This document shows positions 43,383-52,867 of a stretch of DNA of 64,000 nucleotides, piece by piece. The translations under genes were made by a program, and so were the position numbers. This DNA comes from Clostridium sp. Ade.TY (GTDB taxonomy: Bacteria > Bacillota > Clostridia > Clostridiales > Clostridiaceae): contig NZ_AVSV01000013.1 in the NCBI RefSeq assembly GCF_000498355.1, positions 16,912 to 80,911 on the forward strand, in the 5' to 3' direction. The notes beneath the pieces are model-generated. The model did no database searches. It saw nothing but the letters and a program-made list of their open reading frames with translations, and was not told the DNA's origin. Position 1 is the stretch's first letter, and every line of letters begins with the position of its first letter.

Positions 43383-46103
43383 CACAGACTCATCATTTTC
43401 TATTAGCATTTTTACAATGAAAGCCAAATCATCTTCATTTATTTTAACATTGTAATCTAATTCTAACTTTCGTATACTTTGTCTAATTAATATAAATTCC
43501 TTATTATATTTATTTCTAAACTCATTTAAATCATCAAAAACTTTTCTCTTTTCGCCCTTTAATATTTTTTCAATTAAGAAACAAATATGAATTACAATAC
43601 CAACTGTAACTTCATGAGATATTTTTATATTTAAATTTTCTTCTATTTCATAAATTGCATCTCTACATGATTTTACTAAATTATTCCCGTTTACTTCTTT
43701 AATTTGAGAATCAATAGATACTGATATTTTTTGAAAGTCTTCTTCTTCACTTATATATTCATTTATTTTATATATGCCTTCTCCAGTTAATATATCAGTA
43801 GCTCCTATAAATGGTATACCTTCTATATTTAAATTAATAGATCCTACTATTGCAACTATATGATATTGCTCATTAAGCATATCAACTGTCTTTACAAAAT
43901 CATCTCTATCTAATGTATTTAAAGCCTTTATTTTTATATTATTATTTATCTTGTTAACCATAAGTTCTTTTAATTTTTTAGCTGAACCTTCTCCTGTAAA
44001 ACAAGTTGTTATTATTAACTTTTCTCTTTTATTTGCTAATACACTTCCTCTATTAACTCCAAATCTACTAATTTCTTGACAAGACCTATATATTTCTTCT
44101 AAATTTCTTCCATTTAAAGATTTTCTTCCAGCTTCAATTACAGTAAGAGTACTTACCATATCAACAGTTTTAACTTTTATGTTTGTCTCATCTTTAATCA
44201 TTTCTCCAAAATTAGTTAATGAACCCATATCAACAAGTAATAATACACCCTTTCCTTCATTCAATGCTTTAACTTTTTCTTTTGCAAGTTCATACATCTT
44301 TTCTGCCTTCATGCTTAATGGCATATCTAAGGAATGTACATGCTCTTCTCCAATTAATTTATTTGCAACTTCAACCATACTTGATGCTGTTGAATGCCCA
44401 TGCATTATTACAATTACTCCAACTTTGTTGGATTTTTTTTCATCTATTTCATATGGTCTTGCGGCTAAAAACATTGTTAAATATCCTATTTCATCTAATG
44501 GAACTTCAACATTAAATCTTTCATCTATTTTTTTAGCAGACTCCATTGCTACCATAAATTCATCAGCATATTGTACCCTAACAAAGTTTAATTTAGGATG
44601 ATATATTTTATTACCTTGTCTTATTCTCTCTAAGCTTCCTTGTAAATGAAGTGCTAATCCAAAATATACTTTTTCATCATAATGCCTATTTAACTTTTTA
44701 GATGACATATCTAATATTTCTTCAACTATATTAACTATATCTTCACTTACAATCTTAGTAATTTCATCTTTTCTTACCTCTTCTGGTAAATCTCTTATAT
44801 ACTTTTTAAAATAACTTTCTATATCAATATTTATTATTTCACTTATTTCCGATTCTTCCATACCCCTCTTTTTAAGATATTCAAGTTTGTTTTCTATAAT
44901 ATCGTAGAAATATTCTCCCTTAGAATTATCTCCTTCATCATTTATATCTATTATATTATCATCATTATAAGAAAATCTTAAAATATCTGGAGCATTTCCT
45001 AATAGTTCATTTATCTCATTTCTATGCTCTTGTAATTTCATTAATCCTTTATTAACTCTTGGATGAAGATCACTTTGATCTACTATTATAAATTCCTTAC
45101 TATTTGCCTTATAATTTAAAAAAGCTTTTGCACAAGCAAGTTGAATATCACTCTTTAATTGCCCAATATTATTTGGACAATCATATAATAAAAATGATAT
45201 TAAAGCATTCTTATTAAAATAAATACTTTCTCCCAACCTATGAGATTCAGCTTTTATAAATTGCTCTAAAAGATGATATCTCTCTGAAGCACTTCTTTCT
45301 TTCAAAGAAGGTAAAGTTATTGTCATAGGAATTCTTCTTGTAAATGTCTTTAAAAGATATGACTTCGGTTCTTCTGTTGTTGCCGCAATAATTTGAGCAT
45401 CTGAATATATTGGATTATCAGTGTCACCAAGTGGTCTAAAGTGACCTTTATCTATATATGTAAATAACATTTCTTGTCCTTGTGGAGATAATCTATGAAT
45501 TTCATCTAGAAACATAACTCCACCATTTGCTTTTTTAAGTAATCCATCTTTATCACTATCTGCCCCTGTATAAGCACCTTTTTTCACACCAAATATTTGT
45601 GCCATTACAAGTTGTGGGTTGTCTGCATAATCAGCGCAATTAAATCTTATAAAAGGTGCATCTTTACTTAGAAGATTTTCTTCCTTTGCAAATTGATACA
45701 TAAGTTCTGCAAACATTGATTTTCCAACACCAGTTTCACCAAGTATTAAAGTATGTAATCCTCTAGGTGGATATAACATAGCTGCTTTTGCTTGTTGTAT
45801 TGGAACTTGTAAGCTTTGATTTGCTCCTACCATTAAATCTAAGCTATTTTCGCCTGAATTCATTTTAATTAATTTCTTTTTCTCTACTTCATCATCAGCC
45901 TTAAGTTCATCTATAATAAAATATTTTACTGGACGCCCTTCTTCTTTTTTTACTCTACCATCACTATATAAACTATTTAAATATCTTGATACATTTGCCC
46001 TATTTAGCTTCATATACTCACTAAGTTCTTGAGCCTTTATTCCAGAATTATTTTTAGATTGAATATCTAATAAAGCTTGATAGACTTCATTTATTTTACT
46101 CAT
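43380..46103 (-). CDS. LevR/CelR-like sigma-54-dependent activator with PRD and EIIA domains
   Basis: A 907-residue transcriptional activator. Order: N-terminal winged helix (about 1-60), AAA+ sigma-54 interaction domain with Walker A GETGVGKS (122-129), the sigma-54-contacting loop GAYTGA (176-181, variant of GAFTGA) and Walker B GGVMFLDEIH (194-203), PRD1 (about 455-555; HLQGSLERIRQG), a mannose-type EIIA domain (about 560-690; VIMHGHSTASSM), a EIIB-like segment, and PRD2 (about 805-905; GIVIHICFLIEKILKG). PTS phosphorylation of the PRD and EIIA histidines should couple activity to substrate import. It lies upstream of, and presumably activates, licBA and the enzymes. AAGGAAGGG precedes the ATG. 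Confidence 0.93.
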   Translation of the reverse strand: MSKINEVYQALLDIQSKNNSGIKAQELSEYMKLNRANVSRYLNSLYSDGRVKKEEGRPVKYFIIDELKADDEVEKKKLIKMNSGENSLDLMVGANQSLQVPIQQAKAAMLYPPRGLHTLILGETGVGKSMFAELMYQFAKEENLLSKDAPFIRFNCADYADNPQLVMAQIFGVKKGAYTGADSDKDGLLKKANGGVMFLDEIHRLSPQGQEMLFTYIDKGHFRPLGDTDNPIYSDAQIIAATTEEPKSYLLKTFTRRIPMTITLPSLKERSASERYHLLEQFIKAESHRLGESIYFNKNALISFLLYDCPNNIGQLKSDIQLACAKAFLNYKANSKEFIIVDQSDLHPRVNKGLMKLQEHRNEINELLGNAPDILRFSYNDDNIIDINDEGDNSKGEYFYDIIENKLEYLKKRGMEESEISEIINIDIESYFKKYIRDLPEEVRKDEITKIVSEDIVNIVEEILDMSSKKLNRHYDEKVYFGLALHLQGSLERIRQGNKIYHPKLNFVRVQYADEFMVAMESAKKIDERFNVEVPLDEIGYLTMFLAARPYEIDEKKSNKVGVIVIMHGHSTASSMVEVANKLIGEEHVHSLDMPLSMKAEKMYELAKEKVKALNEGKGVLLLVDMGSLTNFGEMIKDETNIKVKTVDMVSTLTVIEAGRKSLNGRNLEEIYRSCQEISRFGVNRGSVLANKREKLIITTCFTGEGSAKKLKELMVNKINNNIKIKALNTLDRDDFVKTVDMLNEQYHIVAIVGSINLNIEGIPFIGATDILTGEGIYKINEYISEEEDFQKISVSIDSQIKEVNGNNLVKSCRDAIYEIEENLNIKISHEVTVGIVIHICFLIEKILKGEKRKVFDDLNEFRNKYNKEFILIRQSIRKLELDYNVKINEDDLAFIVKMLIENDESV

Positions 46104-46136
46104 AAAACCCTTCCTTTAATTGAATAATTTAAAACA

Positions 46137-46189
46137 ATTATACTATATATGTAATTGTTTTAATATAAATAAAAAAATAATGCACACTA
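46137..46189 (-). promoter_or_regulatory. possible promoter of the activator gene with a matching half-site
   Basis: TATAAT (46137-46142) lies 34 bases before the activator start; the -35 region (near 46160-46165) is poor. TAGTGTGCATT on the minus strand at 46179-46189 is an exact 11-base copy of the sequence at 43323-43333 in the upstream activating region, so the activator may control its own gene. The same bases form part of the htrA terminator, so this could be coincidence. Confidence 0.35.
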
Positions 46190-46218
46190 ATTTAATCGAA
46201 AATATAAATTAGTGCACA
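46168..46218 (-). terminator. terminator of htrA
   Basis: CACTAATTTA and TAAATTAGTG (about 46185-46194 and 46204-46213) form the stem core, with weaker outer pairing, followed on the minus strand by a long T-rich run (46168-46180). Confidence 0.72.
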
Positions 46219-46229
46219 TTTATTAATAA

Positions 46230-47360
46230 TTAGGCTTCTAATGTTAAGTTTAAAGTTTCATTTTTTCCATCTCTTTCAACTTTAACCTTTACTGTATCTC
46301 CAGCATTTTTCTTACTTTTTATCTCATTTAATTCTTGAAGAGTCTTAACTCTCTTTCCACCAAACTCAGTAATTGTATCTCCTGCTCTAATACCGGCCTT
46401 TTCAGCTGGTGAAAATGGGTCTACTTCTACAACATATATACCTTCTGGTAAGTTATATTGTTTTGATAAAGCCTTATCTATTTCTCTAACCTTTACTCCT
46501 AAAGTTAATATTGGTTTTGATAAAACATCTAGTTTTTGTTTAACTTCATTTATAGGAATTGCGAATCCTATACCTTCTGCTCCACCTGCAAGTTTCATAG
46601 TATTTATACCTATAACTTGACCTTGTGAATTAACTAAAGGTCCGCCACTATTTCCTGGATTTATAGCTGTATCTGTTTGAATTAAGTTAACTTGCTTTCC
46701 TGTTTCAGTATTAACTGTTCTTCCAACAGCACTAATAACTCCTTTAGTTACTGTTTGAGCAAAATCTTTTGAAAGAGGTGTACCAATTGCTATAACTTCT
46801 TCACCTGGTTTAAGTTTTGATGAATCACCAAGTTCTGCTATAGCTGGAACTTTAAAATTACCTTGCATTCTAATCATTGCTATATCTTGATTTTCATCAT
46901 AATTAACAACTTTAGCTTTTACCTCTTCTCCAGTGCTTAATGTTACAGTAACTTCTTGTGCTCCTTTTATAACATGGTAATTAGTTAATATATCGCCTTT
47001 ATCATTTATAATAAATCCTGTTCCTATTCCTTCAACTTCTTGTGGAATAATTCCATTTTGACGACTTAAACTTTTTGTTGATACTATTACAACTGCTGGA
47101 GCAACTTTATTAAATGCTTGTTCTGTACTAAGTTGTGATACTTCCTTAAAACTTGAAGGTGTTTCACTTTGAGTATTTATATTTTGCTCCCCTTTTCTCA
47201 TAATCATATATGTTATACCGCTACTGAATATCCCTGCAAGCATTGCAACCGCTATTACAACTATAACCATAATAACCGTATTGCTTTTTTTCTTTCTTTT
47301 CGGTTTTTGATTATTTAAATCATCATTAAATTCATTATTTATATTTTGATCAGTATTCAT
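46230..47360 (-). CDS. htrA: HtrA/DegP-like membrane-anchored serine protease
   Basis: A 376-residue S1C protease acting on misfolded proteins at the outer face of the membrane. One N-terminal transmembrane helix (about 28-50) is followed by the trypsin-like domain with His in ILTNYHVIKGA, Asp in YDENQDIAMIRM, Ser in NPGNSGGPLVNSQGQ, and one C-terminal PDZ domain (about 280-375; VVEVDPFSPAEKAGIRAGDTI). This is the usual Gram-positive HtrA layout. GGAGG lies upstream of the ATG (47358-47360), and a sigma-A promoter lies about 40 bases further. No CssRS-type regulator genes adjoin it. Confidence 0.95.
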   Translation of the reverse strand: MNTDQNINNEFNDDLNNQKPKRKKKSNTVIMVIVVIAVAMLAGIFSSGITYMIMRKGEQNINTQSETPSSFKEVSQLSTEQAFNKVAPAVVIVSTKSLSRQNGIIPQEVEGIGTGFIINDKGDILTNYHVIKGAQEVTVTLSTGEEVKAKVVNYDENQDIAMIRMQGNFKVPAIAELGDSSKLKPGEEVIAIGTPLSKDFAQTVTKGVISAVGRTVNTETGKQVNLIQTDTAINPGNSGGPLVNSQGQVIGINTMKLAGGAEGIGFAIPINEVKQKLDVLSKPILTLGVKVREIDKALSKQYNLPEGIYVVEVDPFSPAEKAGIRAGDTITEFGGKRVKTLQELNEIKSKKNAGDTVKVKVERDGKNETLNLTLEA

Positions 47361-47396
47361 TAATTACCTCCTATATTATTCATTTATCATTTCTTA

Positions 47397-47424
47397 ATAT
47401 TAGTATAAAAATATTTTGTGTCAA
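47397..47424 (-). promoter_or_regulatory. sigma-A promoter of htrA
   Basis: TTGACA (47419-47424), 16 bases, TAATAT (47397-47402). Confidence 0.6.
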
Positions 47425-47457
47425 CTATATGGCATATAAAAAAATTTTTAATTAATT

Positions 47458-47493
47458 CAAAAAAAATACTGAATGAATTACTTCATTCAGTAC
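47458..47493 (-). terminator. terminator of the tsaD/hydrolase operon
   Basis: A perfect 11-bp stem (47468-47478 with 47483-47493), TTAC loop, followed by eight T bases on the minus strand. Confidence 0.9.
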
Positions 47494-47516
47494 TATTATA
47501 ACCATATATTTTTCTA

Positions 47517-48536
47517 TTAATTATCTTTCGTAGTAGATTTCTGAGTTTTTCTAGATATCTCTATAACTTTCTTTATAGCATTTTCAACACTACCTGAATC
47601 CATAAGTGAATATACCTCTCCATCATAATTACTCTTATATTGAAATGTTAAATCACTACTTCCAAGCCTCTTTAATGAATTATCATCCTGATTACTTATT
47701 ATATAAAATGGTAAATCTTTAAACATTCCATCTTTTTGACTATTACTTTCTCTATCGTATATATTTTTAGTTTCATTATATACAGCGTTTCTGTAATTAC
47801 TTTGATTCTTTCTATAGTTAAATTGTTCTTTTTCAGATTCTGATAAGTTATTTTCAAAATCTTTAAGATTACTTGCAAGTCCAATCTTATCCATAAGTAA
47901 AGTTAGAGAAACATTAGATCCAATAGCTTCTATTTTTTTTCTTACTAAATCTGCAATTCCTGAAACTCCTTCACCTTTTTCATTTAATTTAGCTTCATCA
48001 TAAGGATTTACTAAAACTACACCAGCTACTGAGTCTGGATAAAGATTTGCAAAATTAGTAATAATTAAACTACCATATCCTTCTCCAACTAATATAAATG
48101 GTGAACTAACTGCAGCTTTTCTAAGAAGTATTTTTAAATCTTCAGCCTGATCTTTAGGAGTCTGTAAACTCCCTCCATCATTTTCTCCATAACCTCTTCT
48201 ATTATATACAAATGTTTTTACGCCTAAATTATCTGAAACCTCTTTAGCAACTTTGTTCCATTCATCTGCGGTAGCTCCAGTAGTACCATCAAATATTACT
48301 GTATAATCTCCAACTCCATTTACCTTATACTCCATTTTCTTTCCATTAACTCTCGTATAGGACATTCTTGAAGCAGACTTTTCATTTGTATAAAAGTTAT
48401 ACCCCCATTGAATTACTATTCCTGTAATTATAACAATTAATATTATTGCTACTATTCTTTTAAAAAGCATAAATTTTGGAATTTTCTCTTTCATATTTAC
48501 AGTATGCAAACTGTTAGAATTAGATAATAATTTCAT
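47517..48536 (-). CDS. membrane-anchored alpha/beta-hydrolase-like protein lacking the nucleophile serine
   Basis: A 339-residue protein with a short cytosolic N-terminus, one transmembrane helix (about 26-45) and an extracellular alpha/beta-hydrolase domain. Fold landmarks are YTVIFDGTTGATADEWNKVA, TFVYNRRGYGENDGG and SPFILVGEGYGSLIITNFA. The nucleophile elbow normally reads G-x-S-x-G; here it is GEGYG (151-155) with Gly153 in the serine position, so ordinary esterase activity is doubtful. The codon is clearly GGA. It may be a non-catalytic binding protein or use Ser156. It follows tsaD by 20 bases and has its own GGAGG and ATG at 48534-48536. Confidence 0.75.
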   Translation of the reverse strand: MKLLSNSNSLHTVNMKEKIPKFMLFKRIVAIILIVIITGIVIQWGYNFYTNEKSASRMSYTRVNGKKMEYKVNGVGDYTVIFDGTTGATADEWNKVAKEVSDNLGVKTFVYNRRGYGENDGGSLQTPKDQAEDLKILLRKAAVSSPFILVGEGYGSLIITNFANLYPDSVAGVVLVNPYDEAKLNEKGEGVSGIADLVRKKIEAIGSNVSLTLLMDKIGLASNLKDFENNLSESEKEQFNYRKNQSNYRNAVYNETKNIYDRESNSQKDGMFKDLPFYIISNQDDNSLKRLGSSDLTFQYKSNYDGEVYSLMDSGSVENAIKKVIEISRKTQKSTTKDN

Positions 48537-48556
48537 CTTTTTCCTCCTATATGCTA

Positions 48557-49567
48557 TTAAAGTTTAAGATTAGGCTTAGCATTTAAGTCAAGTGATGATT
48601 CCTCACCATTTATAAATCTAAAATATGCAGCACTACCAATCATAGCTGCATTATCTGTACATAATATAGGTGCTGGAAATAATATTTTTATTCCTCTTCT
48701 AGAACCTTCCTCAATTAACGCTTCTCTTAATGCTGAATTTGATGCAACACCACCAGCTATAGCTATTTTATCTAAGTTTTTCTTCTTACAAGTTTCAAAA
48801 ACATTATCCTTTAATACTTCAACTACAGCATTTTGGAATGATGCTGCAATATCTGCTGGAATTATTTCTTCATTTTTCATTTTAGCTTTATTTATGTAAT
48901 TAAGTACTGCTGATTTTAATCCACTAAAAGAAAAATCTAATGTATCATCATGAAATTTAGCTCTTGGAAATTTTATAGCATCTTTATTTCCTTCTTTAGC
49001 TAGCTTATCTATTTTAGGACCACCTGGATATCCAAGTCCTATTGCTCTTGCTACTTTATCATAAGCTTCACCAGCTGCATCATCTCTAGTTTGACCTATT
49101 ACTTCATATTTACCATAATCTTTAACATAAACTATAAACGTATGCCCACCTGAAACTACTAATGAAACAAATGGTGGTTTTAATTCTTTGTGTTGTATGT
49201 AGTTTGCTGAAATATGTCCCTCTATGTGATTCACTCCTATAAGTGGCTTATTTGTCGCCATAGCAAGACCTTTTGCATATTGAAGTCCAACTAGTAAAGC
49301 TCCAACAAGACCTGGACCATATGTAACACCTATAGCATCTATATCATCTAATGTTACATTTGCTTCCTCTAAAGCTTCTTTAACAACTCCATTTATAACT
49401 TCTGTATGCATTCTTGATGCAACTTCTGGAACAACTCCACCAAATTTTTTATGTGTATCTATCTGAGATGCTATGATATTTGAAAGAACTTCTCTACCAT
49501 TACGTACAACAGCAGCTGAAGTTTCATCACAGCTTGATTCAATTGCTAAAATTAATTTATTTTCCAT
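48557..49567 (-). CDS. tsaD: tRNA threonylcarbamoyladenosine synthase catalytic subunit TsaD
   Basis: Transfers the threonylcarbamoyl group from TsaC's product to A37 of tRNAs, in a complex with TsaB and TsaE (not in this window). The 336-residue Kae1-type protein has the opening [16 protein letters not shown], the metal-binding [55 protein letters not shown] and the C-terminal CTDNAAMIG. The ATG at 49565-49567 has GAGGGAG upstream; an in-frame start nine codons earlier does not. The ~195 bases to the right, shared with the divergent RusA-like gene, hold no obvious strong promoter. Confidence 0.97.
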   Translation of the reverse strand: MENKLILAIESSCDETSAAVVRNGREVLSNIIASQIDTHKKFGGVVPEVASRMHTEVINGVVKEALEEANVTLDDIDAIGVTYGPGLVGALLVGLQYAKGLAMATNKPLIGVNHIEGHISANYIQHKELKPPFVSLVVSGGHTFIVYVKDYGKYEVIGQTRDDAAGEAYDKVARAIGLGYPGGPKIDKLAKEGNKDAIKFPRAKFHDDTLDFSFSGLKSAVLNYINKAKMKNEEIIPADIAASFQNAVVEVLKDNVFETCKKKNLDKIAIAGGVASNSALREALIEEGSRRGIKILFPAPILCTDNAAMIGSAAYFRFINGEESSLDLNAKPNLKL

Positions 49568-49762
49568 AGAAACTCCCTCTTTTTGTATAATCATATAAAT
49601 TTCAACTATTTGTAATTATACTTCATTACAAAATTATTATCAATGAAACTGATACCCTTGTTTAGCAAAATTTATTAATGTATATTAAAACTATACATTT
49701 TTTAAATTAAAATTATAATAAAATCATCTTAAGATTTTATTAAAAAGCAAAGGAGTTATTTT

Positions 49763-50395
49763 ATGACATCATATGCAAAAGTTGTAGTTAAAGGCTCTCC
49801 AATAACTAAATCAAACTTTAAACTTCATAATAAAGATGGAAGAGCTATACTACCTTATAATTCTGGTAAATATCATGATAGATATGCATTATATGAACAA
49901 GAAATAGCATACGTAGCTAGAGTTCAAAATCCAACTGTTGTATTTACAGAAAGCTTAATTGCAATACTTAAAGTTTATTATAAAAGTGAAAAAAGACATC
50001 CAGATACTATAAATATATCTAAAAGTATATTTGATGGTATTGAAAAAAGTGGTCTTATAGTTAATGATGCTCAAATCGTTAAAATAATAGTTGAAGAATA
50101 TTATGATAAAGAAGATCCAAGATTTGAACTTGAACTTTATCCATTAAGTAAATTTTCTTTATCTTTTTCTATTAAGGAAAGAGAGGACGAGTTATCACCT
50201 ACAACATACTATTCTCTAAAAAAATCTCCTATTAAAAAGAAAGAAAAAGATAAATCTATTAATAAAAAAGAAGAAACAATTTCTCAAAATAATACTTGTG
50301 AAATTTGTAATAAAAAAGTTTCTTTAAATGATTCTATAAAAGCAAATAAGGGTAAAACATTAATATGCAAAAGTTGTTTTAATAAATTATTTTAA
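49763..50395 (+). CDS. RusA-like endonuclease fold protein with C-terminal zinc ribbon
   Basis: A 210-residue protein in two parts. Residues 1-135 resemble the RusA Holliday-junction resolvase family: VVVKGSPITKSNFK opening and KRHPDTINISKSIFDGIEKSGLIVNDAQIV, the PD..N..K plus ND.Q pattern. Compared with E. coli RusA one of the expected aspartates appears to be Ile, so activity is uncertain. After a lysine-rich linker (about 150-178) residues 179-210 form a CxxC...CxxC zinc ribbon (CEICNKK and CKSCFNK). RusA genes are usually phage-borne, but no other phage gene is nearby. GGAG precedes the ATG. It forms a pair with the SGNH hydrolase gene, 14 bases away. Confidence 0.72.
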   Translation: MTSYAKVVVKGSPITKSNFKLHNKDGRAILPYNSGKYHDRYALYEQEIAYVARVQNPTVVFTESLIAILKVYYKSEKRHPDTINISKSIFDGIEKSGLIVNDAQIVKIIVEEYYDKEDPRFELELYPLSKFSLSFSIKEREDELSPTTYYSLKKSPIKKKEKDKSINKKEETISQNNTCEICNKKVSLNDSIKANKGKTLICKSCFNKLF

Positions 50396-50409
50396 ATGGA
50401 GATGATTTT

Positions 50410-50988
50410 ATGAATCAAAATAGCGTAGATTTGGTTTTAATTGGTGATAGCTTAACATTTGGTTATGGTGTTCCTAAAAAAGATTCATGGGTTTATAAAC
50501 TTCAAGAAAAATATCCTTATAAAAATATATTAAATAAAGGTATAAATGGAGATACAACTTCATCTATGTTAACTAGATATTATAAAGATGTTTTAATTAA
50601 AAAACCTAAAAATATATTTATTATGGGTGGTACTAATGATTTATTATCTGGCAGAAATGTTGATTATATAGTAAAAAATATAGAAATTATGATTAAGGAA
50701 GGTTTAGAAAATACTTCTAATATTATTGTTGGAATTCCTCCAATAATAATAAAAGATTTAGCCGAAACTTTATTCATGCCTTCTAATTATTATAAAAACT
50801 GCGATGAAAATCTCTCTTCTCTTAGAGAATCCATTATAAACTTACAAAAAAAATATCCTTTCAAATATATTGATTTTTATACTTTAACTAAAAATCATGT
50901 ATTATCTGAAAAGATATTTTTAGATGGTATTCATTTAAATATAAAAGGAAATACCTTATTATTAAACTGTTTCTTGGATGTATTTTGA
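50410..50988 (+). CDS. SGNH/GDSL-family esterase or lipase
   Basis: A 192-residue cytosolic-looking SGNH hydrolase. The four family blocks are visible: GDSLTFGYGVP with the catalytic Ser near residue 14, NKGINGDTTSSM with the block II Gly, IMGGTNDLL with the block III Asn, and DGIHLNIKG with the catalytic Asp/His pair. It resembles the TesA-like thioesterase/lysophospholipase branch. There is no signal peptide. TGGAG precedes the ATG. Its last 27 bases overlap the end of the convergent FAD oxidoreductase gene, with no terminator between them. Confidence 0.85.
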   Translation: MNQNSVDLVLIGDSLTFGYGVPKKDSWVYKLQEKYPYKNILNKGINGDTTSSMLTRYYKDVLIKKPKNIFIMGGTNDLLSGRNVDYIVKNIEIMIKEGLENTSNIIVGIPPIIIKDLAETLFMPSNYYKNCDENLSSLRESIINLQKKYPFKYIDFYTLTKNHVLSEKIFLDGIHLNIKGNTLLLNCFLDVF

Positions 50989-51918
50989 TGCTGCTATTCC
51001 AGCATCATATCCATCTATGTCCTTCATATTAATACACTTATCGCCGTATACTATATTTCCACAAGCAAATAAGCCTTTTTTAGATGTTTCATAATTATTT
51101 ATAATAGGTGTGTTCATTTCATTGTTCATCTTAAGATTAAGCTTACTTACTGAACCAAGTTCTGGATAATAACCTACTGATAAAAATAAAGAATCACAAT
51201 CTATTTCTTCAATACATTCACTTATCCTATTAAAGATTTTAACTTTATTTATTCTCTTATTTCCATCAATATCTATAAGCTTTGCATTTTCTATTACATT
51301 TATATCAAAGTCCTCGATTATTTCTCTATCCTTTTCTGTTATTTTAAATCCACTTTCCTCATTAATAACAAGTGCTGCAACTTTGCCACCTTCTATTTCT
51401 ATTCTTCTGGCAACTATTAAAGCCCATTTATTTTTTGCTATTATTACTGGATTTTTTCCTGGAAGTAATCCTTCAAAGTTTATAAATCTATGAGCATTTC
51501 CTATAGTAAATATACCTGTAAATTTATTAGTTGGAGTCAATACATTGCCAGTATATCTTTCTCTACATCCTGTAGCTAAAATAACTGCCTTAGCTGAAAC
51601 ATCACATATTCCTTCTCTTTCATTAACATAAGTTATTACATTATCTTCTGATATATTTACTACAGTAGTCTTTTTCTTAATATCAAAATCAAACTTAGAT
51701 AATTTTATTCTAATAAATTCTATAAACTCAGGTCCTGTAACAGAACAATCTAAATATTTCTTTGCAAAATCATTATGAATACACTGCTTTAATATACCAC
51801 CAAGCTCTTCTTCACGTTCTATAAGTAATACTTTTTTTATTCCATTTTCTAAAGCTGCAAGAGTAGCCGTCATACCTGCTATTCCACCACCAACAACTAC
51901 TAAATCGTACTTTCTCAA
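50962..51918 (-). CDS. FAD-dependent pyridine-nucleotide oxidoreductase
   Basis: A roughly 318-residue flavoprotein. The N-terminal FAD Rossmann motif is DLVVVGGGIAGMTATLAA, followed by EREEELGGILKQCIHNDF, AVILATGCRER and the second dinucleotide region around NKWALIVARRIEIEGG, ending with LFACGNIVYG and DGYDAGIAASKY. It resembles the FAD subunits that accompany anaerobic glycerol-3-phosphate dehydrogenase (the COG0446 type), but no such dehydrogenase lies here. I prefer the TTG at 51916-51918; a GTG at 51930 directly abuts the AAGGAA ribosome-binding site and adds only four residues. It follows the lipid-kinase gene by a few bases, probably in one operon with yedF. Confidence 0.8.
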   Translation of the reverse strand: MRKYDLVVVGGGIAGMTATLAALENGIKKVLLIEREEELGGILKQCIHNDFAKKYLDCSVTGPEFIEFIRIKLSKFDFDIKKKTTVVNISEDNVITYVNEREGICDVSAKAVILATGCRERYTGNVLTPTNKFTGIFTIGNAHRFINFEGLLPGKNPVIIAKNKWALIVARRIEIEGGKVAALVINEESGFKITEKDREIIEDFDINVIENAKLIDIDGNKRINKVKIFNRISECIEEIDCDSLFLSVGYYPELGSVSKLNLKMNNEMNTPIINNYETSKKGLFACGNIVYGDKCINMKDIDGYDAGIAASKYIQETV

Positions 51919-51934
51919 ACTAAACTTCACTTCC

Positions 51935-52843
51935 TTATTTATTACTTAACTCTATTTCTTCTCTTGGAATTACAACATTTATAGCTTTATTAACTATTTC
52001 AAAATTTATATCATTTAAAGCTAATATTTCACCATCAATATTTACTATAATATCATCTTTTGATTTTACTCTCATCTTTTTAATTCTTGTATAAATTATT
52101 TCCTCTATTCCAGTAACATCTTTACCAGTAACAACCTTAGGTAAAAATCTTATAAGTCTATGTAATCTTGGCTTTTTTATTGCATATATATCAAGTAGTC
52201 CATCATCTATTATTGCATTTGGAGCTATTTTTATTCCTCCCCCATAGCATTTACCATTAGCAACAGCAATAAGATACATGTCACTTTTTATTATTTTATC
52301 ATCTATCTCAAACTCTAAATTCATATGTCCAAATGTAAATAAAGTCTTTATAAGAGAAATTCCATAAGCCATTGGACCTGTAATAAGCTTGTACTTTTTA
52401 TATTGTCTAGCATTATTAACTACACATGCATCAAAACCTACAGATGATATATTTAAAAAATATCTATCATTTACTTTTGCAACATCAATTGGTTTTTCCT
52501 CTCCACTTATTAATTTCTCTAAAATACCACAAACTTCTAAATTACCATATAAAGTTCTTGCAAAATCATTTCCAGAACCTGCTGGAATTATTGCAAGGGA
52601 ACTATCAGACCCAACTAAACCATTTAAAACTTCATTTAGAGTTCCATCACCACCAATGGAATAAACCCTACATCTTTCTTTACTTACTATATCTTTCACT
52701 TTTTTTGTAGCTTCACCAGATTCTTTTGTAATTAATATCTCATATGGCTCGTCTATATTTTTAAATAAATCTTTTATTTTATTTTCAAAAGATATAGCTT
52801 TTCCTTTCCCTGCTATAGGATTAATAACAAAAATATGCTTCAT
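51935..52843 (-). CDS. diacylglycerol/lipid kinase family protein (DagK/YegS type)
   Basis: A 302-residue lipid kinase. The N-terminal catalytic domain has IFVINPIAGKGKA, YSIGGDGTLNEVLNGL (the GGDGT nucleotide-binding motif) and LAIIPAGSGNDFARTLY; the C-terminal beta-sandwich has ANGKCYGGGIKIAPNAIIDDGLLDIY. In Firmicutes, DgkB of this group returns diacylglycerol, a by-product of lipoteichoic acid synthesis, to phospholipid. An LtaS-type synthase is encoded 1.5 kb away, so that role is plausible but not proven. It lies 24 bases after yedF and shortly before the oxidoreductase gene. Confidence 0.9.
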   Translation of the reverse strand: MKHIFVINPIAGKGKAISFENKIKDLFKNIDEPYEILITKESGEATKKVKDIVSKERCRVYSIGGDGTLNEVLNGLVGSDSSLAIIPAGSGNDFARTLYGNLEVCGILEKLISGEEKPIDVAKVNDRYFLNISSVGFDACVVNNARQYKKYKLITGPMAYGISLIKTLFTFGHMNLEFEIDDKIIKSDMYLIAVANGKCYGGGIKIAPNAIIDDGLLDIYAIKKPRLHRLIRFLPKVVTGKDVTGIEEIIYTRIKKMRVKSKDDIIVNIDGEILALNDINFEIVNKAINVVIPREEIELSNK

Positions 52844-52867
52844 ATATTAAGTGCACTCCATCTATTT

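Noticed and set aside
49763..50988. Prophage remnant at the RusA-like gene
   Set aside because: Neighbours are tsaD, an SGNH hydrolase and metabolic genes; no integrase, repressor or structural gene and no attachment repeats are visible.
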